Source: Spirochaetes bacterium ADurb.Bin133
GTDB taxonomy: Bacteria; Spirochaetota; GWE2-31-10; MWDO01
Length of the DNA: 64,000 nt
Direction of reading: 5' to 3'
Assembly: GCA_002070605.1 (NCBI GenBank)
Contig: MWDO01000001.1
Span: 107,193-171,192 of the forward strand
Position 1 is the stretch's first letter; each line of letters begins with the position of its first letter. Under the pieces are notes generated by a model, which did not search any database, was not told the DNA's origin, and saw nothing but the letters and a program-made list of their open reading frames with translations. This document shows, in pieces, positions 52,414-60,298 of this stretch. The position numbers were made by a program, and so were the translations under genes.

Positions 52414-52442
52414 TTGATTTTTAAAAAATTATATGATATAAA
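52414..52442 (+). promoter_or_regulatory. Promoter of the PilZ gene
   Basis: TTGATT (52414-52419), a 17-nt spacer and TATAAA (52437-52442). An alternative -10, TATGAT, lies five bases upstream. Confidence 0.5.
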
Positions 52443-52488
52443 ATTCTTAGGAATGGATTGGCGATAACAAAAATTCCGGAGGGATAAA

Positions 52489-52821
52489 TTGCTAAACAGA
52501 AGAACTGATAACAGGCGAAAATCGGCGAGATTTACTATAGACGTAGACGGTTTTTATTATTACGCTAATAAATGGCAAAAATGTAGAATTTACGACCTCA
52601 ATCTTGAAGGCGCGGGGTTAAGATTGAGCCAATTTTTTGTTAAAGACGATATAATAAAGATAAAATTTGAAAACGAATTTGAAGAATTCGTTATAGACTC
52701 GATAGTCGCAAACGTTAACGGTCCAAGGATTGGCATACAGTTTGTTAATCTCGACGAGTTTGATAAAGAATTTATTCAAAAAATAATCAACTCAAATTCT
52801 AAAAAATTTAAGTTAAACTGA
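52489..52821 (+). CDS. PilZ domain protein (probable c-di-GMP receptor)
   Basis: A 110-residue single-domain protein. The c-di-GMP-binding motifs of PilZ are visible: the arginine cluster RRTDNRRKSAR at the N-terminus (RxxxR) and DLNLEGAGLRLS (D/NxSxxG, with Asn in the serine position). PRIGIQFVNL ends the barrel. The start is TTG with GGAGG upstream. No GGDEF or EAL protein is in the window. The serine-to-asparagine change may lower affinity (inference). Confidence 0.8.
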   Translation: MLNRRTDNRRKSARFTIDVDGFYYYANKWQKCRIYDLNLEGAGLRLSQFFVKDDIIKIKFENEFEEFVIDSIVANVNGPRIGIQFVNLDEFDKEFIQKIINSNSKKFKLN

Positions 52822-52834
52822 GATATATAGTTAA

Positions 52835-54187
52835 CTACTTTATGTGTATTAATCTCCATTTTTTTGTATTTTTCATTTCAGGCGGAATATCGCCGATTTT
52901 CCAACCGGGATAAGTCGATTCAATAAAATAGTATTTCTTTCCGTTATACTCTTTATATGCGCCGCTTGCGTTGACGTTTAGCCCAACCATAGCGTGAGCG
53001 TAATCGTATGAATAATAAACGCCGACGTCGAAACCCAGCTGTTTAAGTATCATAATCATAAACAGAGATTTTGTATCGCAATCGCCCATATTATACCAAC
53101 CGACTTCGTTTGGCGTAAAATAGTCGAATTGGTTTGCTCCTCTCGACGAGTCGGTAACTTGCTCCATAGGTCTTTGGTATGGAATTACTTGTATTGATTT
53201 CATAACGTTTTCGGCTAATTTAAACGCCGACCAACCGTTTTTGTCGCTTTCCGACGCAAAAAAATCCGCGATGGATTTTACCCTTAGATGATTTTTGTTA
53301 TACATATCTTGATAAAAAGATTTCCAGAATAGGTAATTGTAATCCGAATCCGACCCGTCAATTCCGTAATTATTAAGCCAGCCGACGCTGGCAATTTTAT
53401 CGACTTCTTTAATCGCTTTGTATAAATCGGGCTCTTTAAATTTATAGGTTTGGCGGTATTTGTCCCACTCGACTGTAAGACTGTATTCTTTGACGGTAGA
53501 TTCTGTATTTTTTGTCTCTTCTATTTTCTGTTTTTTCGTGTCGTCTCTATAGTAATATTCTTCGATAGGTTCTTCTTTTTGTTTTTTCTTTCTATTTTGC
53601 TGATTTTTTTTATTTTGTTGATTGTTTTTGTTATTGTAGTTTTTAGAGTCGTCGTATTTTTTTGTCTCTTCGGTTTTACGCGTAGCGGACTTATCCGAAT
53701 CGGAAGATTTATATGTAACGTTATTGTCGTAATGCAGTTCAAAAGAGTTTATGGAGTCCCAAATAGTATTAATAATTTTATTATAATGTTTTTTGTATGC
53801 ATATCCGGTTATTAGGTAATAATAGTAGTTATCCCTGAAGATAACTAAGTCCATATTGACGTCTGCGCCGTCGAGATTTAAAGAATAAACGCCTTTATAC
53901 GCCTCGTATGAGCAGAACGATATTTTTTCAAATTTACCTTTCATATTAAATCTTTTTTTAAAATCATTTAACAAATCTAATTTATTATCTGCAGACGATA
54001 GTTCAAAAATCAGTATTTCAATAAATCCCGTTTCTTTCGAATTATAAAAAAGAACGTCGTTTTCAGATTCTTTATTTATATTCCAACCTTTAGGCTCGGT
54101 TATCGTATAATAAAACGAATCGTTTTTATAAGAAAATATATTTAGGTTTGCCAGTAAAAATATAAAAAATAAAATATAATATTTCAT
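52835..54187 (-). CDS. Secreted transglutaminase-like cysteine protease-fold protein
   Basis: A 450-residue exported protein: signal peptide, an N-terminal ~130-residue beta domain, a strongly charged Lys/Asn/Gln/Glu linker (about 165-225), and a C-terminal papain-like domain. The catalytic triad of the transglutaminase core is visible as MGDCDTKSLFM (Cys), YAHAMVGLN (His) and FIESTYPGW (acid). The linker probably spans the wall or periplasm. It lies 12 nt downstream of the DUF350 membrane protein and is probably co-transcribed with it. Confidence 0.8.
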   Translation of the reverse strand: MKYYILFFIFLLANLNIFSYKNDSFYYTITEPKGWNINKESENDVLFYNSKETGFIEILIFELSSADNKLDLLNDFKKRFNMKGKFEKISFCSYEAYKGVYSLNLDGADVNMDLVIFRDNYYYYLITGYAYKKHYNKIINTIWDSINSFELHYDNNVTYKSSDSDKSATRKTEETKKYDDSKNYNNKNNQQNKKNQQNRKKKQKEEPIEEYYYRDDTKKQKIEETKNTESTVKEYSLTVEWDKYRQTYKFKEPDLYKAIKEVDKIASVGWLNNYGIDGSDSDYNYLFWKSFYQDMYNKNHLRVKSIADFFASESDKNGWSAFKLAENVMKSIQVIPYQRPMEQVTDSSRGANQFDYFTPNEVGWYNMGDCDTKSLFMIMILKQLGFDVGVYYSYDYAHAMVGLNVNASGAYKEYNGKKYYFIESTYPGWKIGDIPPEMKNTKKWRLIHIK

Positions 54188-54199
54188 ATCAACCTCTCA

Positions 54200-55288
54200 T
54201 TATTTGGATAAATCAATTAGTCCTCGTCCTAACTCCGGAGTTTTTATGAACGATTCTAATAAAACGGTTAATCCGTGTTGTATCAAAAGAGCCGAAGAGA
54301 TTAGCAGTAAAGCTATCAACAAAGATACCGCTATATTTTTATTTTTAATTTCGGTAAGTTCGTCTATTTTTGTCGTGAAAAGCATAAAAAGTTTCATAGA
54401 AAACCAAATTACGACAAAAGAGATAACCGAAGACGCTATAAAGAAAATTAATATTCTTACAAAAGCGAGAAAAATTGATAACGCCGTAACGTCCTCGCTC
54501 GATAGCGCGTAACCCAAAGCTTCGTTAGCGGGCTCTATAGCCGAGGAGACAAGGATCATAATGCTGAAAATAAAAGAGGATAATAGTATAGAAACGGCTA
54601 AATTACCGCTTTTTAATTCTTGAATCTCGTTTATCTTTTTGGTAAAAACAGAAAACATTTTGAAGCTAAGGAAGAAGATAAAAATAGAACCAAAAAGAGT
54701 TATTCCAAGTTCGATAAGTCCTTGTAGAAAAACAGACATATTTATAATATGCTCGCTTACTCCCGAATCGGTTTGTAGAGGGGAAGAGACCATGCCGTCA
54801 AGCAAGGTCTTGAGAGGAGTAGATAATATTAGAGACATACTAACGACAAGAGTCGCTAAAATCAAAGATACCGCTATGTTGTTGTTTTTTATTTCGCTCA
54901 TTTCGTCAATTTCAGTAGTCAACATAGTGAAAAGTTTGAGGGCTAACCATAATATTGTAAAAGAAAATATTGAAGAAAATATAAAAATTAATAAAACCCG
55001 TATTATCGAAGAAAATATTAACATAAAAGTAAAACTTTCTACTTCTAATAAATTTTTCAACGTCTCCATTGAGGGATCTATCGAAGACTTTACTAAAATC
55101 ATAATTCCGAATATAAACGAAGAACCGAGAACGGATATAGCGACGTTATTTTTCTTTATCTCGGACATTTCGTCTAATTCTTTAGTAAGTATTGAAAACG
55201 CCTTAAAACTTATAAAAAAAATTAAAACTCCGAATACAGCTGATATAACTATTTCTAAAAGTCCCTGAATCGCTAATAATGAATTCAT
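54200..55288 (-). CDS. Membrane protein with four DUF350-like repeats
   Basis: A 362-residue polytopic protein built from four copies of a unit related to DUF350/UPF0719: FKAFSILTKELDEMSEIKKN, LKLFTMLTTEIDEMSEIKNN, FKMFSVFTKKINEIQELKSG and MKLFMLFTTKIDELTEIKNK, each followed by N(V/I/L)AVS and a hydrophobic helix. Usual DUF350 proteins have one or two such units, so this looks like internal duplication giving a pseudo-tetramer. Function is unknown; relatives are thought to be membrane-integral and associated with stress or envelope modules. It heads the operon with the transglutaminase-like gene. Confidence 0.8.
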   Translation of the reverse strand: MNSLLAIQGLLEIVISAVFGVLIFFISFKAFSILTKELDEMSEIKKNNVAISVLGSSFIFGIMILVKSSIDPSMETLKNLLEVESFTFMLIFSSIIRVLLIFIFSSIFSFTILWLALKLFTMLTTEIDEMSEIKNNNIAVSLILATLVVSMSLILSTPLKTLLDGMVSSPLQTDSGVSEHIINMSVFLQGLIELGITLFGSIFIFFLSFKMFSVFTKKINEIQELKSGNLAVSILLSSFIFSIMILVSSAIEPANEALGYALSSEDVTALSIFLAFVRILIFFIASSVISFVVIWFSMKLFMLFTTKIDELTEIKNKNIAVSLLIALLLISSALLIQHGLTVLLESFIKTPELGRGLIDLSK

Positions 55289-55362
55289 ATATACCTCTCC
55301 AAAAAAATTATTAAGATAATCTTATACTAAATAAAAAAGAATTTCAAGAATATTAAACAAAA

Positions 55363-55496
55363 TTAACGCGCCCGTTGGGTTTTTGGGGAATAAAAATATC
55401 TGTTCCATATGCGTCGAATTTTTATGCAACAATTGTCGCGCGTTATCGACGCGACGCATATGCGTCAATTCTCTCCTCAAAAAACCGACAAGTTAA
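55363..55496. repeat. TIR element (copy 5)
   Basis: Ends CCCGTTGGGTTTTTGGGG (left) and CCTCAAAAAACCGACAAG (right), extended by TTAAC/GTTAA, are imperfect inverted repeats. The interior has CCATATGCGTCGAAT and the palindrome GACGCATATGCGTC with GC-rich flanks. It lies in the divergent gap between the DUF350 and LEA-2 genes, just upstream of the LEA-2 promoter. Confidence 0.8.
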
Positions 55497-55516
55497 TCGG
55501 AATCGGACGATTATGC

Positions 55517-55545
55517 TTGACAATAAAATTATACGGAATTATACT
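55517..55545 (+). promoter_or_regulatory. Promoter of the LEA-2 lipoprotein
   Basis: TTGACA (55517-55522), an exact 17-nt spacer and TATACT (55540-55545), starting 20 bases after the end of the TIR element. Confidence 0.75.
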
Positions 55546-55589
55546 TGCGTCTAAATACTAAAATATCAGATTTTGAAGGAGAATTTTTG

Positions 55590-56597
55590 ATGAAAAAGAA
55601 GATATTGTTGCCGACGATTTTTATTACGTCTATTTTTTTACTATTATCTTGTCTGGGCTTTGCCGACGCTATTTTAACGGAAAAACCGTCGGCGCAAATT
55701 GAGAAAGTCGATATCGAATCAATTTCGCTTGAAAGTATTAGTTTTTTATTTGACGTTAGAATTTCCAATCCCTATCCGGTGTCGATTAATTTAGCCGGAG
55801 TCAACTCAAAATTCAGCGTCGAATCTAATCAGCTTTTTGAAACGACGACAACCAAACCTTTTAGCGTTACTGCTCGAGGAAGTAGCGTAAATACCATTTT
55901 GGTAAATTTAAAATACGCCGACATCATCCAAATAGTTAAAGATTATGTTAACAAGGATCGATTAAATTGCGATATAGAAGGATCGATCGTACTCGACATA
56001 CCCGATACGGGTATTTCCGGAATTCCCGACACTTACTCTTTTCCGTTCAAAACTTCCAAAACGATTCCTACGTTTAAACCGACTCTTTCGGTTAAGGATT
56101 TTACTCTTATCAGACCTTCTACCGACGAGATCAAGACGGCTCTGTTAAAATCCGGGAGTAAATTGAATATTTTTGACGTAATTAAAGTCGTGGATAAACT
56201 TGTAGCGGGCAGATACGACGAGGCTTTTTCGGTCATAGACCCCAAAGATTTGGATCTGAAATTCGGAGTAAATTTTAAAATACTTCTTAAAAATGAAACT
56301 AAAAGTAAAATAAATTTCAATTCGTTTAGATACGATTTTTTAATGAACGGCGATCCTTTAATAACCGGAGCGACGACAAACGATATAAAGGCGGTCGACA
56401 ACGCCGTTACTCTCAACGTAGCGAATACCGTTAGTTTAGTATCGTTTAGCAGGTCTATAGTAAGCGCTTTACAAACTAATAAAGCCGATTTCAAATTATC
56501 AGGCGAAACCGAAGTTAAATTTCCCGACGAGATAAAAAAAGAGCCGTTAAAATTAAAAGTCGACAGCGCCGGTAATTTTGATATCGTTACAAAATAA
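55590..56597 (+). CDS. LEA type 2 (WHy-domain) lipoprotein
   Basis: A 335-residue lipoprotein. The ATG at 55590 follows AAGGAG; an earlier ATG at 55545 overlaps the promoter. The signal ends in LLLSC (Cys20). The mature part has two LEA14/WHy-like beta domains: the first with VDIESISLESISFLFDVRIS and NPYPVSINLAG, the second from about residue 200 with LKFGVNFKILLKNETKSKIN. LEA-2 domains are linked to desiccation and hypersensitive responses in plants; in bacteria the role is unclear. Two TIR elements flank the gene. Confidence 0.85.
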   Translation: MKKKILLPTIFITSIFLLLSCLGFADAILTEKPSAQIEKVDIESISLESISFLFDVRISNPYPVSINLAGVNSKFSVESNQLFETTTTKPFSVTARGSSVNTILVNLKYADIIQIVKDYVNKDRLNCDIEGSIVLDIPDTGISGIPDTYSFPFKTSKTIPTFKPTLSVKDFTLIRPSTDEIKTALLKSGSKLNIFDVIKVVDKLVAGRYDEAFSVIDPKDLDLKFGVNFKILLKNETKSKINFNSFRYDFLMNGDPLITGATTNDIKAVDNAVTLNVANTVSLVSFSRSIVSALQTNKADFKLSGETEVKFPDEIKKEPLKLKVDSAGNFDIVTK

Positions 56598-56630
56598 AAC
56601 ATCGTTTTGAATACGAGACCGACTAGATTG

Positions 56631-56732
56631 GTAATCCGTCGGTTTTTTGGGGAATAAAAATAATTTACCGGTTAAAAATATTTGTTTCATATGTGTCAAT
56701 TTTTCTTTCCCCCCAAAAAACTGACAAGTTGC
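56631..56732. repeat. TIR element (copy 6)
   Basis: Left end CCGTCGGTTTTTTGGGG and right end CCCCAAAAAACTGACAAG form inverted repeats. The interior carries one motif in reverse orientation, TTCATATGTGTCAA, preceded by AAATATTTG, so the interior is the flipped equivalent of the copies at 60096 and 62441. It lies between the LEA-2 and patatin genes and could fold into a long hairpin. Confidence 0.85.
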
Positions 56733-56781
56733 CTAAAACGAAATCTCTTGTTTTTTATTAGACTGCTTTTGGAGCGCGATT

Positions 56782-58107
56782 ATGGCTTTTTTTAGCAAAT
56801 TTTTTAATCCCGAATATTACTGTCTTGTACTTGGCGGCGGCGGAGCCAAAGGCGCTTATCAGATCGGCGCGTGGCGGGCTCTTGTGGAAGACAATATCAA
56901 ATTTAACTGCGTAATCGGATCGTCCGTAGGGGCGTTGAACGGCGCTTTTATCGTACAAAACGATTACGAGAAAGCTCTCAAAATATGGGAAAATATTTCT
57001 ACCGACATGATAGTCGACATACCTAAAGAATTTATCAAAGACGGACTCTTTCATATATCTAAAAATAGTCTTGCATATTTGACGGATTTGCAAAAGAAAA
57101 TATTTTCAAATAAGGGGTTGGATACTTCGCCTTTGCAAAAGATGATAAAAGAGTTTCTTATCGAAGAAAAAATCAGAAAGTCCGGCGCGGATTTCGGGAT
57201 AGTTACGTTCGAGTTAGAACGCTTTAAACCTATTGAAGTATTTCTTGAAGACGTCGAACTTGGGAAATTAAGCGCTTATCTGATGGCGAGTTCGACTTTA
57301 CCCGGATTCAAAAAGACTAAGATCGAAGGGAAAAGTTACGTCGACGGAGGGTTTAACGATCTTGTTCCTTTTAACATTGCAAGAAACCGCGGCTATAATA
57401 AAATTATCGCTATCGATATATCCGGGGTGGGGATTAAGCGTAAAGCTGAAATATATGGAACAAATATTATTTACATAAGGAATTCTATGGATATGGGAAG
57501 TATTTTGGATTTTTCTCCGGATATTTCCAAAAGAAATATAAAGATGGGATATTTGGATACGTTGAAGGCTTTACAGAAATGCGAAGGGATCGACTATTTT
57601 TATAGGGAAGACCGACGCTTGGCGGACAATATTGAAATGGCGTTTTTTAACGAAGAGGTTTTTAAAAATTACAAAAAATATCTATTAGAAGATATAAAAT
57701 TTAATTTTGAAGATATTCGAGCGTCTCTAAAAAATTGTTTGCCCAGGGAGGAGAGATATCATAAAAATTTCTTTGTTCCATTTATGGAAAGAACCGCGAC
57801 GGCTCTTAAGGTCGAGAAATTAGAACTTTACGAATTAAAAGACTTTTTGAAGAAAATTATGGAAAAATACCGTTTGTTATATGAAATAAAATTTAAAGAG
57901 CAAAATAAATTCGACGCTTTTTTGAACAATATAAAAATAACGCAAACGATTATAAATAAGTCGTTTATAAAAGATAACGATATTTTACCGTATTTACTAA
58001 GCTTAGATATAGACGATAAACTCTATTTATCTGCTTTGGGTAATCTATTTCCCGATTACATCCCTTCAAAAATATTTATTGAAGTTTTAAAAAAAATAAA
58101 ATTTTAG
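56782..58107 (+). CDS. Patatin-like phospholipase
   Basis: A 441-residue lipid acyl hydrolase. The oxyanion loop GGGGAKGAYQIG (about 18-29), the nucleophile GSSVGALNGA (Ser of GxSxG, about residue 51) and the DGG motif YVDGGFNDLVP (about 192) make the Ser-Asp dyad complete. The C-terminal ~180 residues (YHKNFFVPFMERTATALKV and on) are helical and do not match a domain I know. GGAG precedes the ATG. No signal peptide is seen, so it is either cytoplasmic or exported by another route. Confidence 0.9.
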   Translation: MAFFSKFFNPEYYCLVLGGGGAKGAYQIGAWRALVEDNIKFNCVIGSSVGALNGAFIVQNDYEKALKIWENISTDMIVDIPKEFIKDGLFHISKNSLAYLTDLQKKIFSNKGLDTSPLQKMIKEFLIEEKIRKSGADFGIVTFELERFKPIEVFLEDVELGKLSAYLMASSTLPGFKKTKIEGKSYVDGGFNDLVPFNIARNRGYNKIIAIDISGVGIKRKAEIYGTNIIYIRNSMDMGSILDFSPDISKRNIKMGYLDTLKALQKCEGIDYFYREDRRLADNIEMAFFNEEVFKNYKKYLLEDIKFNFEDIRASLKNCLPREERYHKNFFVPFMERTATALKVEKLELYELKDFLKKIMEKYRLLYEIKFKEQNKFDAFLNNIKITQTIINKSFIKDNDILPYLLSLDIDDKLYLSALGNLFPDYIPSKIFIEVLKKIKF

Positions 58108-58166
58108 ACAAAGCTTTTAAGATATGATAACATTGACAAAGTCAAACTTCGAACCGGGATTTTTTT

Positions 58167-59357
58167 ATGACAGATAATAAAGCGTTCGTAACTTATGGGG
58201 AAGGGGCTTTTCTTAATGCAAAAAAAGCGCTATTAAGTTGCGATTTAACGCGTTTGAAAGGCAAAAGCGTCTTAATAAAACCTAATATCGGCAGGATCGC
58301 GTCGCCCGGAAAAGGAATTAATACTCATCCCGACGCTATCGCCGGAGTTATCGAGGCTCTGCAAGAGAGCGGTTGCTCCAAAATTGCGATTGGAGAAAGC
58401 CCTATTTTAGGAGTCGATACTTTGGTCGCTTTCAAAAAAGCCGGCGTCGAAGACGTCGCTAAAAAATACAAAGTAGAGCTTATCGATATGGACAGAAGAA
58501 GTTTTGTTGTTAAAGCTATTCCAAACGCCAGAATATTGGATTCGACCAAGATATGCGATACGATTTATGAATTTGATTATATTTTGTCGCTTCCGGTAGC
58601 AAAGTCGCATATGCATACCGGCGTAACTCTTGGCATTAAGAATATGAAAGGGTGTCTATATAGAAGGGAAAAGGTCAGATACCATCAGCTTGAGTATAAA
58701 GAAGGCGCTATTTATCCCGATCTTACCCTTGATACGGCTATATCCGATCTGGCTACCGTTTTGCTTCCGGATCTTACCGTTATAGACGGCTTTATCGGTA
58801 TGGAGGGATTTGGACCGTCGGGAGGCGACGCGGTTCAAGGAAATTTTGCCGTCGCGTCGAATAATCCTATGGCGGCGGACGTCGCCGGTTGTTTAATGAT
58901 GGGATTCGAGCCTAAAGACGTCGGGCATTTGAGAATAATATCGGAAAGGTTGGGCATGTCGATAGAGCCAAAAGATTACGATATATCGCCGGCAGGTTAT
59001 GAGAAACATTCTGTAAAATTTAGACCTCCTCCAAAGGATATAGCCATAGAGTATCCCGACGTGGTTTTATACGATAAAGAGTCGTGTAGCGCCTGTTTGT
59101 CGACGGTTATGTTTTTCTTGAAAAGATTTAAGACCGATATGCGTCAATATCTGCTTGAAGATAACAAATTTCATCTGGCTATCGGCAAGGGGGTAACGGA
59201 AGAAGATATTCCCGTCGGGACGGTATGTATCGGCAACTGCGCGAGAAGCGCGTCGGCAAAGGGGATTTTTGCGCAGGGATGCCCGCCCGTGCCGACGCAA
59301 ATTTATAAAGCGATAACCGGAGTCGAACCGGACGAGAACGAGCCGGAGATTAATTAA
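58167..59357 (+). CDS. DUF362 protein with C-terminal cysteine cluster
   Basis: A 396-residue protein. The DUF362 core has VLIKPNIGRIASPGKGINTH, IAIGESPILG, YILSLPVAKSHMHTGVTLGI with NMKGC, and VIDGFIGMEGFGPSGGDAVQ. The C-terminus has a CSAC pair and a CIGNC-x16-C cluster that could hold an iron-sulfur cluster. DUF362 proteins are often ferredoxin-like, with unknown function. The ribosome site is weak. A TTGACAAAGTCAA dyad at 58133-58145 lies just upstream and might be an operator. The lipoprotein-MBL gene follows after 25 nt. Confidence 0.85.
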   Translation: MTDNKAFVTYGEGAFLNAKKALLSCDLTRLKGKSVLIKPNIGRIASPGKGINTHPDAIAGVIEALQESGCSKIAIGESPILGVDTLVAFKKAGVEDVAKKYKVELIDMDRRSFVVKAIPNARILDSTKICDTIYEFDYILSLPVAKSHMHTGVTLGIKNMKGCLYRREKVRYHQLEYKEGAIYPDLTLDTAISDLATVLLPDLTVIDGFIGMEGFGPSGGDAVQGNFAVASNNPMAADVAGCLMMGFEPKDVGHLRIISERLGMSIEPKDYDISPAGYEKHSVKFRPPPKDIAIEYPDVVLYDKESCSACLSTVMFFLKRFKTDMRQYLLEDNKFHLAIGKGVTEEDIPVGTVCIGNCARSASAKGIFAQGCPPVPTQIYKAITGVEPDENEPEIN

Positions 59358-59382
59358 TATTTTATTACGAGGATAAATAGTT

Positions 59383-60087
59383 ATGAAAAAAAGCAAAACA
59401 AGAATTTATTTGATCGGTATGTTGTTTGGAATATTTACAAATATTTCCTGTCAATATTTTTCTCCGTTAAAATCCGGTCTAATTATTGAGAACGTATATG
59501 CGATAAAAAACGATATAGTCAATATGTATTTGATACAAAACGGGGAGAGTTATATAGCGATAGACGCGGGGAGAAACCCAAAAGTTACGGCGAAAGAACT
59601 TGTAAAATTGAAAATAAATCCGGATATGGTAACGACTATTTTACTTACTCACGTAGACGTAGATCATATCGGGGGGATCGATCTGTTTAAAAATTCAAAA
59701 ATTTATATAGGCAAAGGAGAAGAAAAGATTTTAAAGGGAGAGGTAAAACGTTTTTCTTTCAAGGAGATTAATAGAGAATATAACCTATTATACGACGGAG
59801 ACGTTTTAGAAATAGACGGTTTATCCGTAAAAGCAGTATCCGCGCCGGGACATACTCCGGGGTCTTTGTGTTTTATAGTTAACGATAATTTATTGTTTAC
59901 CGGAGATACGTTGAGCATAAAAAAAGGGCGAGTCGGCGTCTTCTTTCCGCTTTTCAATGTAGATACCGAACTGCAAAAAAAATCTATTGATAAAATAAAA
60001 CGCTTAGAGGGCATAGAGTATATTTTTACGGGACATAACGGATATTCCGACAATTTTAGGGAAATGTTTGAAAATTGGGAATTGTAA
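59383..60087 (+). CDS. Metallo-beta-lactamase fold lipoprotein
   Basis: A 234-residue protein with a signal peptide and possible lipobox NISC (about Cys23). The MBL fold is clear: YIAIDAGRNPK, TTILLTHVDVDHIGG, SAPGHTPGSLCFI, LLFTGDTLS, FTGHNGYSD. The canonical HxHxDH motif reads HVDVDH, so the second zinc-1 histidine is aspartate. Such a change is known in some family members and may alter metal use. GAGGA precedes the ATG. It is likely co-transcribed with the DUF362 gene, and a TIR element follows nine bases after the stop. Confidence 0.82.
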   Translation: MKKSKTRIYLIGMLFGIFTNISCQYFSPLKSGLIIENVYAIKNDIVNMYLIQNGESYIAIDAGRNPKVTAKELVKLKINPDMVTTILLTHVDVDHIGGIDLFKNSKIYIGKGEEKILKGEVKRFSFKEINREYNLLYDGDVLEIDGLSVKAVSAPGHTPGSLCFIVNDNLLFTGDTLSIKKGRVGVFFPLFNVDTELQKKSIDKIKRLEGIEYIFTGHNGYSDNFREMFENWEL

Positions 60088-60095
60088 AATAAATA

Positions 60096-60209
60096 GTAAT
60101 CCGTCAGTTTTTTGGGGCGGGGAGGAGAAATTGACGCATATGATGTTAAGAATAAAATGACACATATGAAACAAATATTTTTAATTCCCCAAAAAAACTG
60201 ACGAGTTAC
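60096..60209. repeat. TIR element (copy 7) with 9-bp flanking direct repeat
   Basis: Left end CCGTCAGTTTTTTGGGG and right end CCCCAAAAAAACTGACGAG. Inside are two motifs, TTGACGCATATGATGTTA and ATGACACATATGAAAC. The bases AAATAAATA occur immediately before the element (60087-60095) and immediately after it (60210-60218), which looks like a target-site duplication. The interior is nearly identical to the copy at 62441. Confidence 0.85.
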
Positions 60210-60229
60210 AAATAAATATTAAAATTTAG

Positions 60230-60257
60230 TTGATAAAAATTGAGTAAGTCGTATAAT
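60230..60257 (+). promoter_or_regulatory. Promoter of the MBL-cNMP gene
   Basis: TTGATA (60230-60235), a 16-nt spacer and TATAAT (60252-60257), located just after the TIR element and 41 nt before the ATG. Confidence 0.6.
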
Positions 60258-60298
60258 ATTAGATAAGATACAAATTTGTTTAAATTAATGGATAGTAT

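Noticed and set aside
58133..58145. Standard promoter before the DUF362 gene
   Set aside because: TTGACA is present but no -10 at a normal distance follows; only a small TTGAC-AAA-GTCAA dyad can be described.
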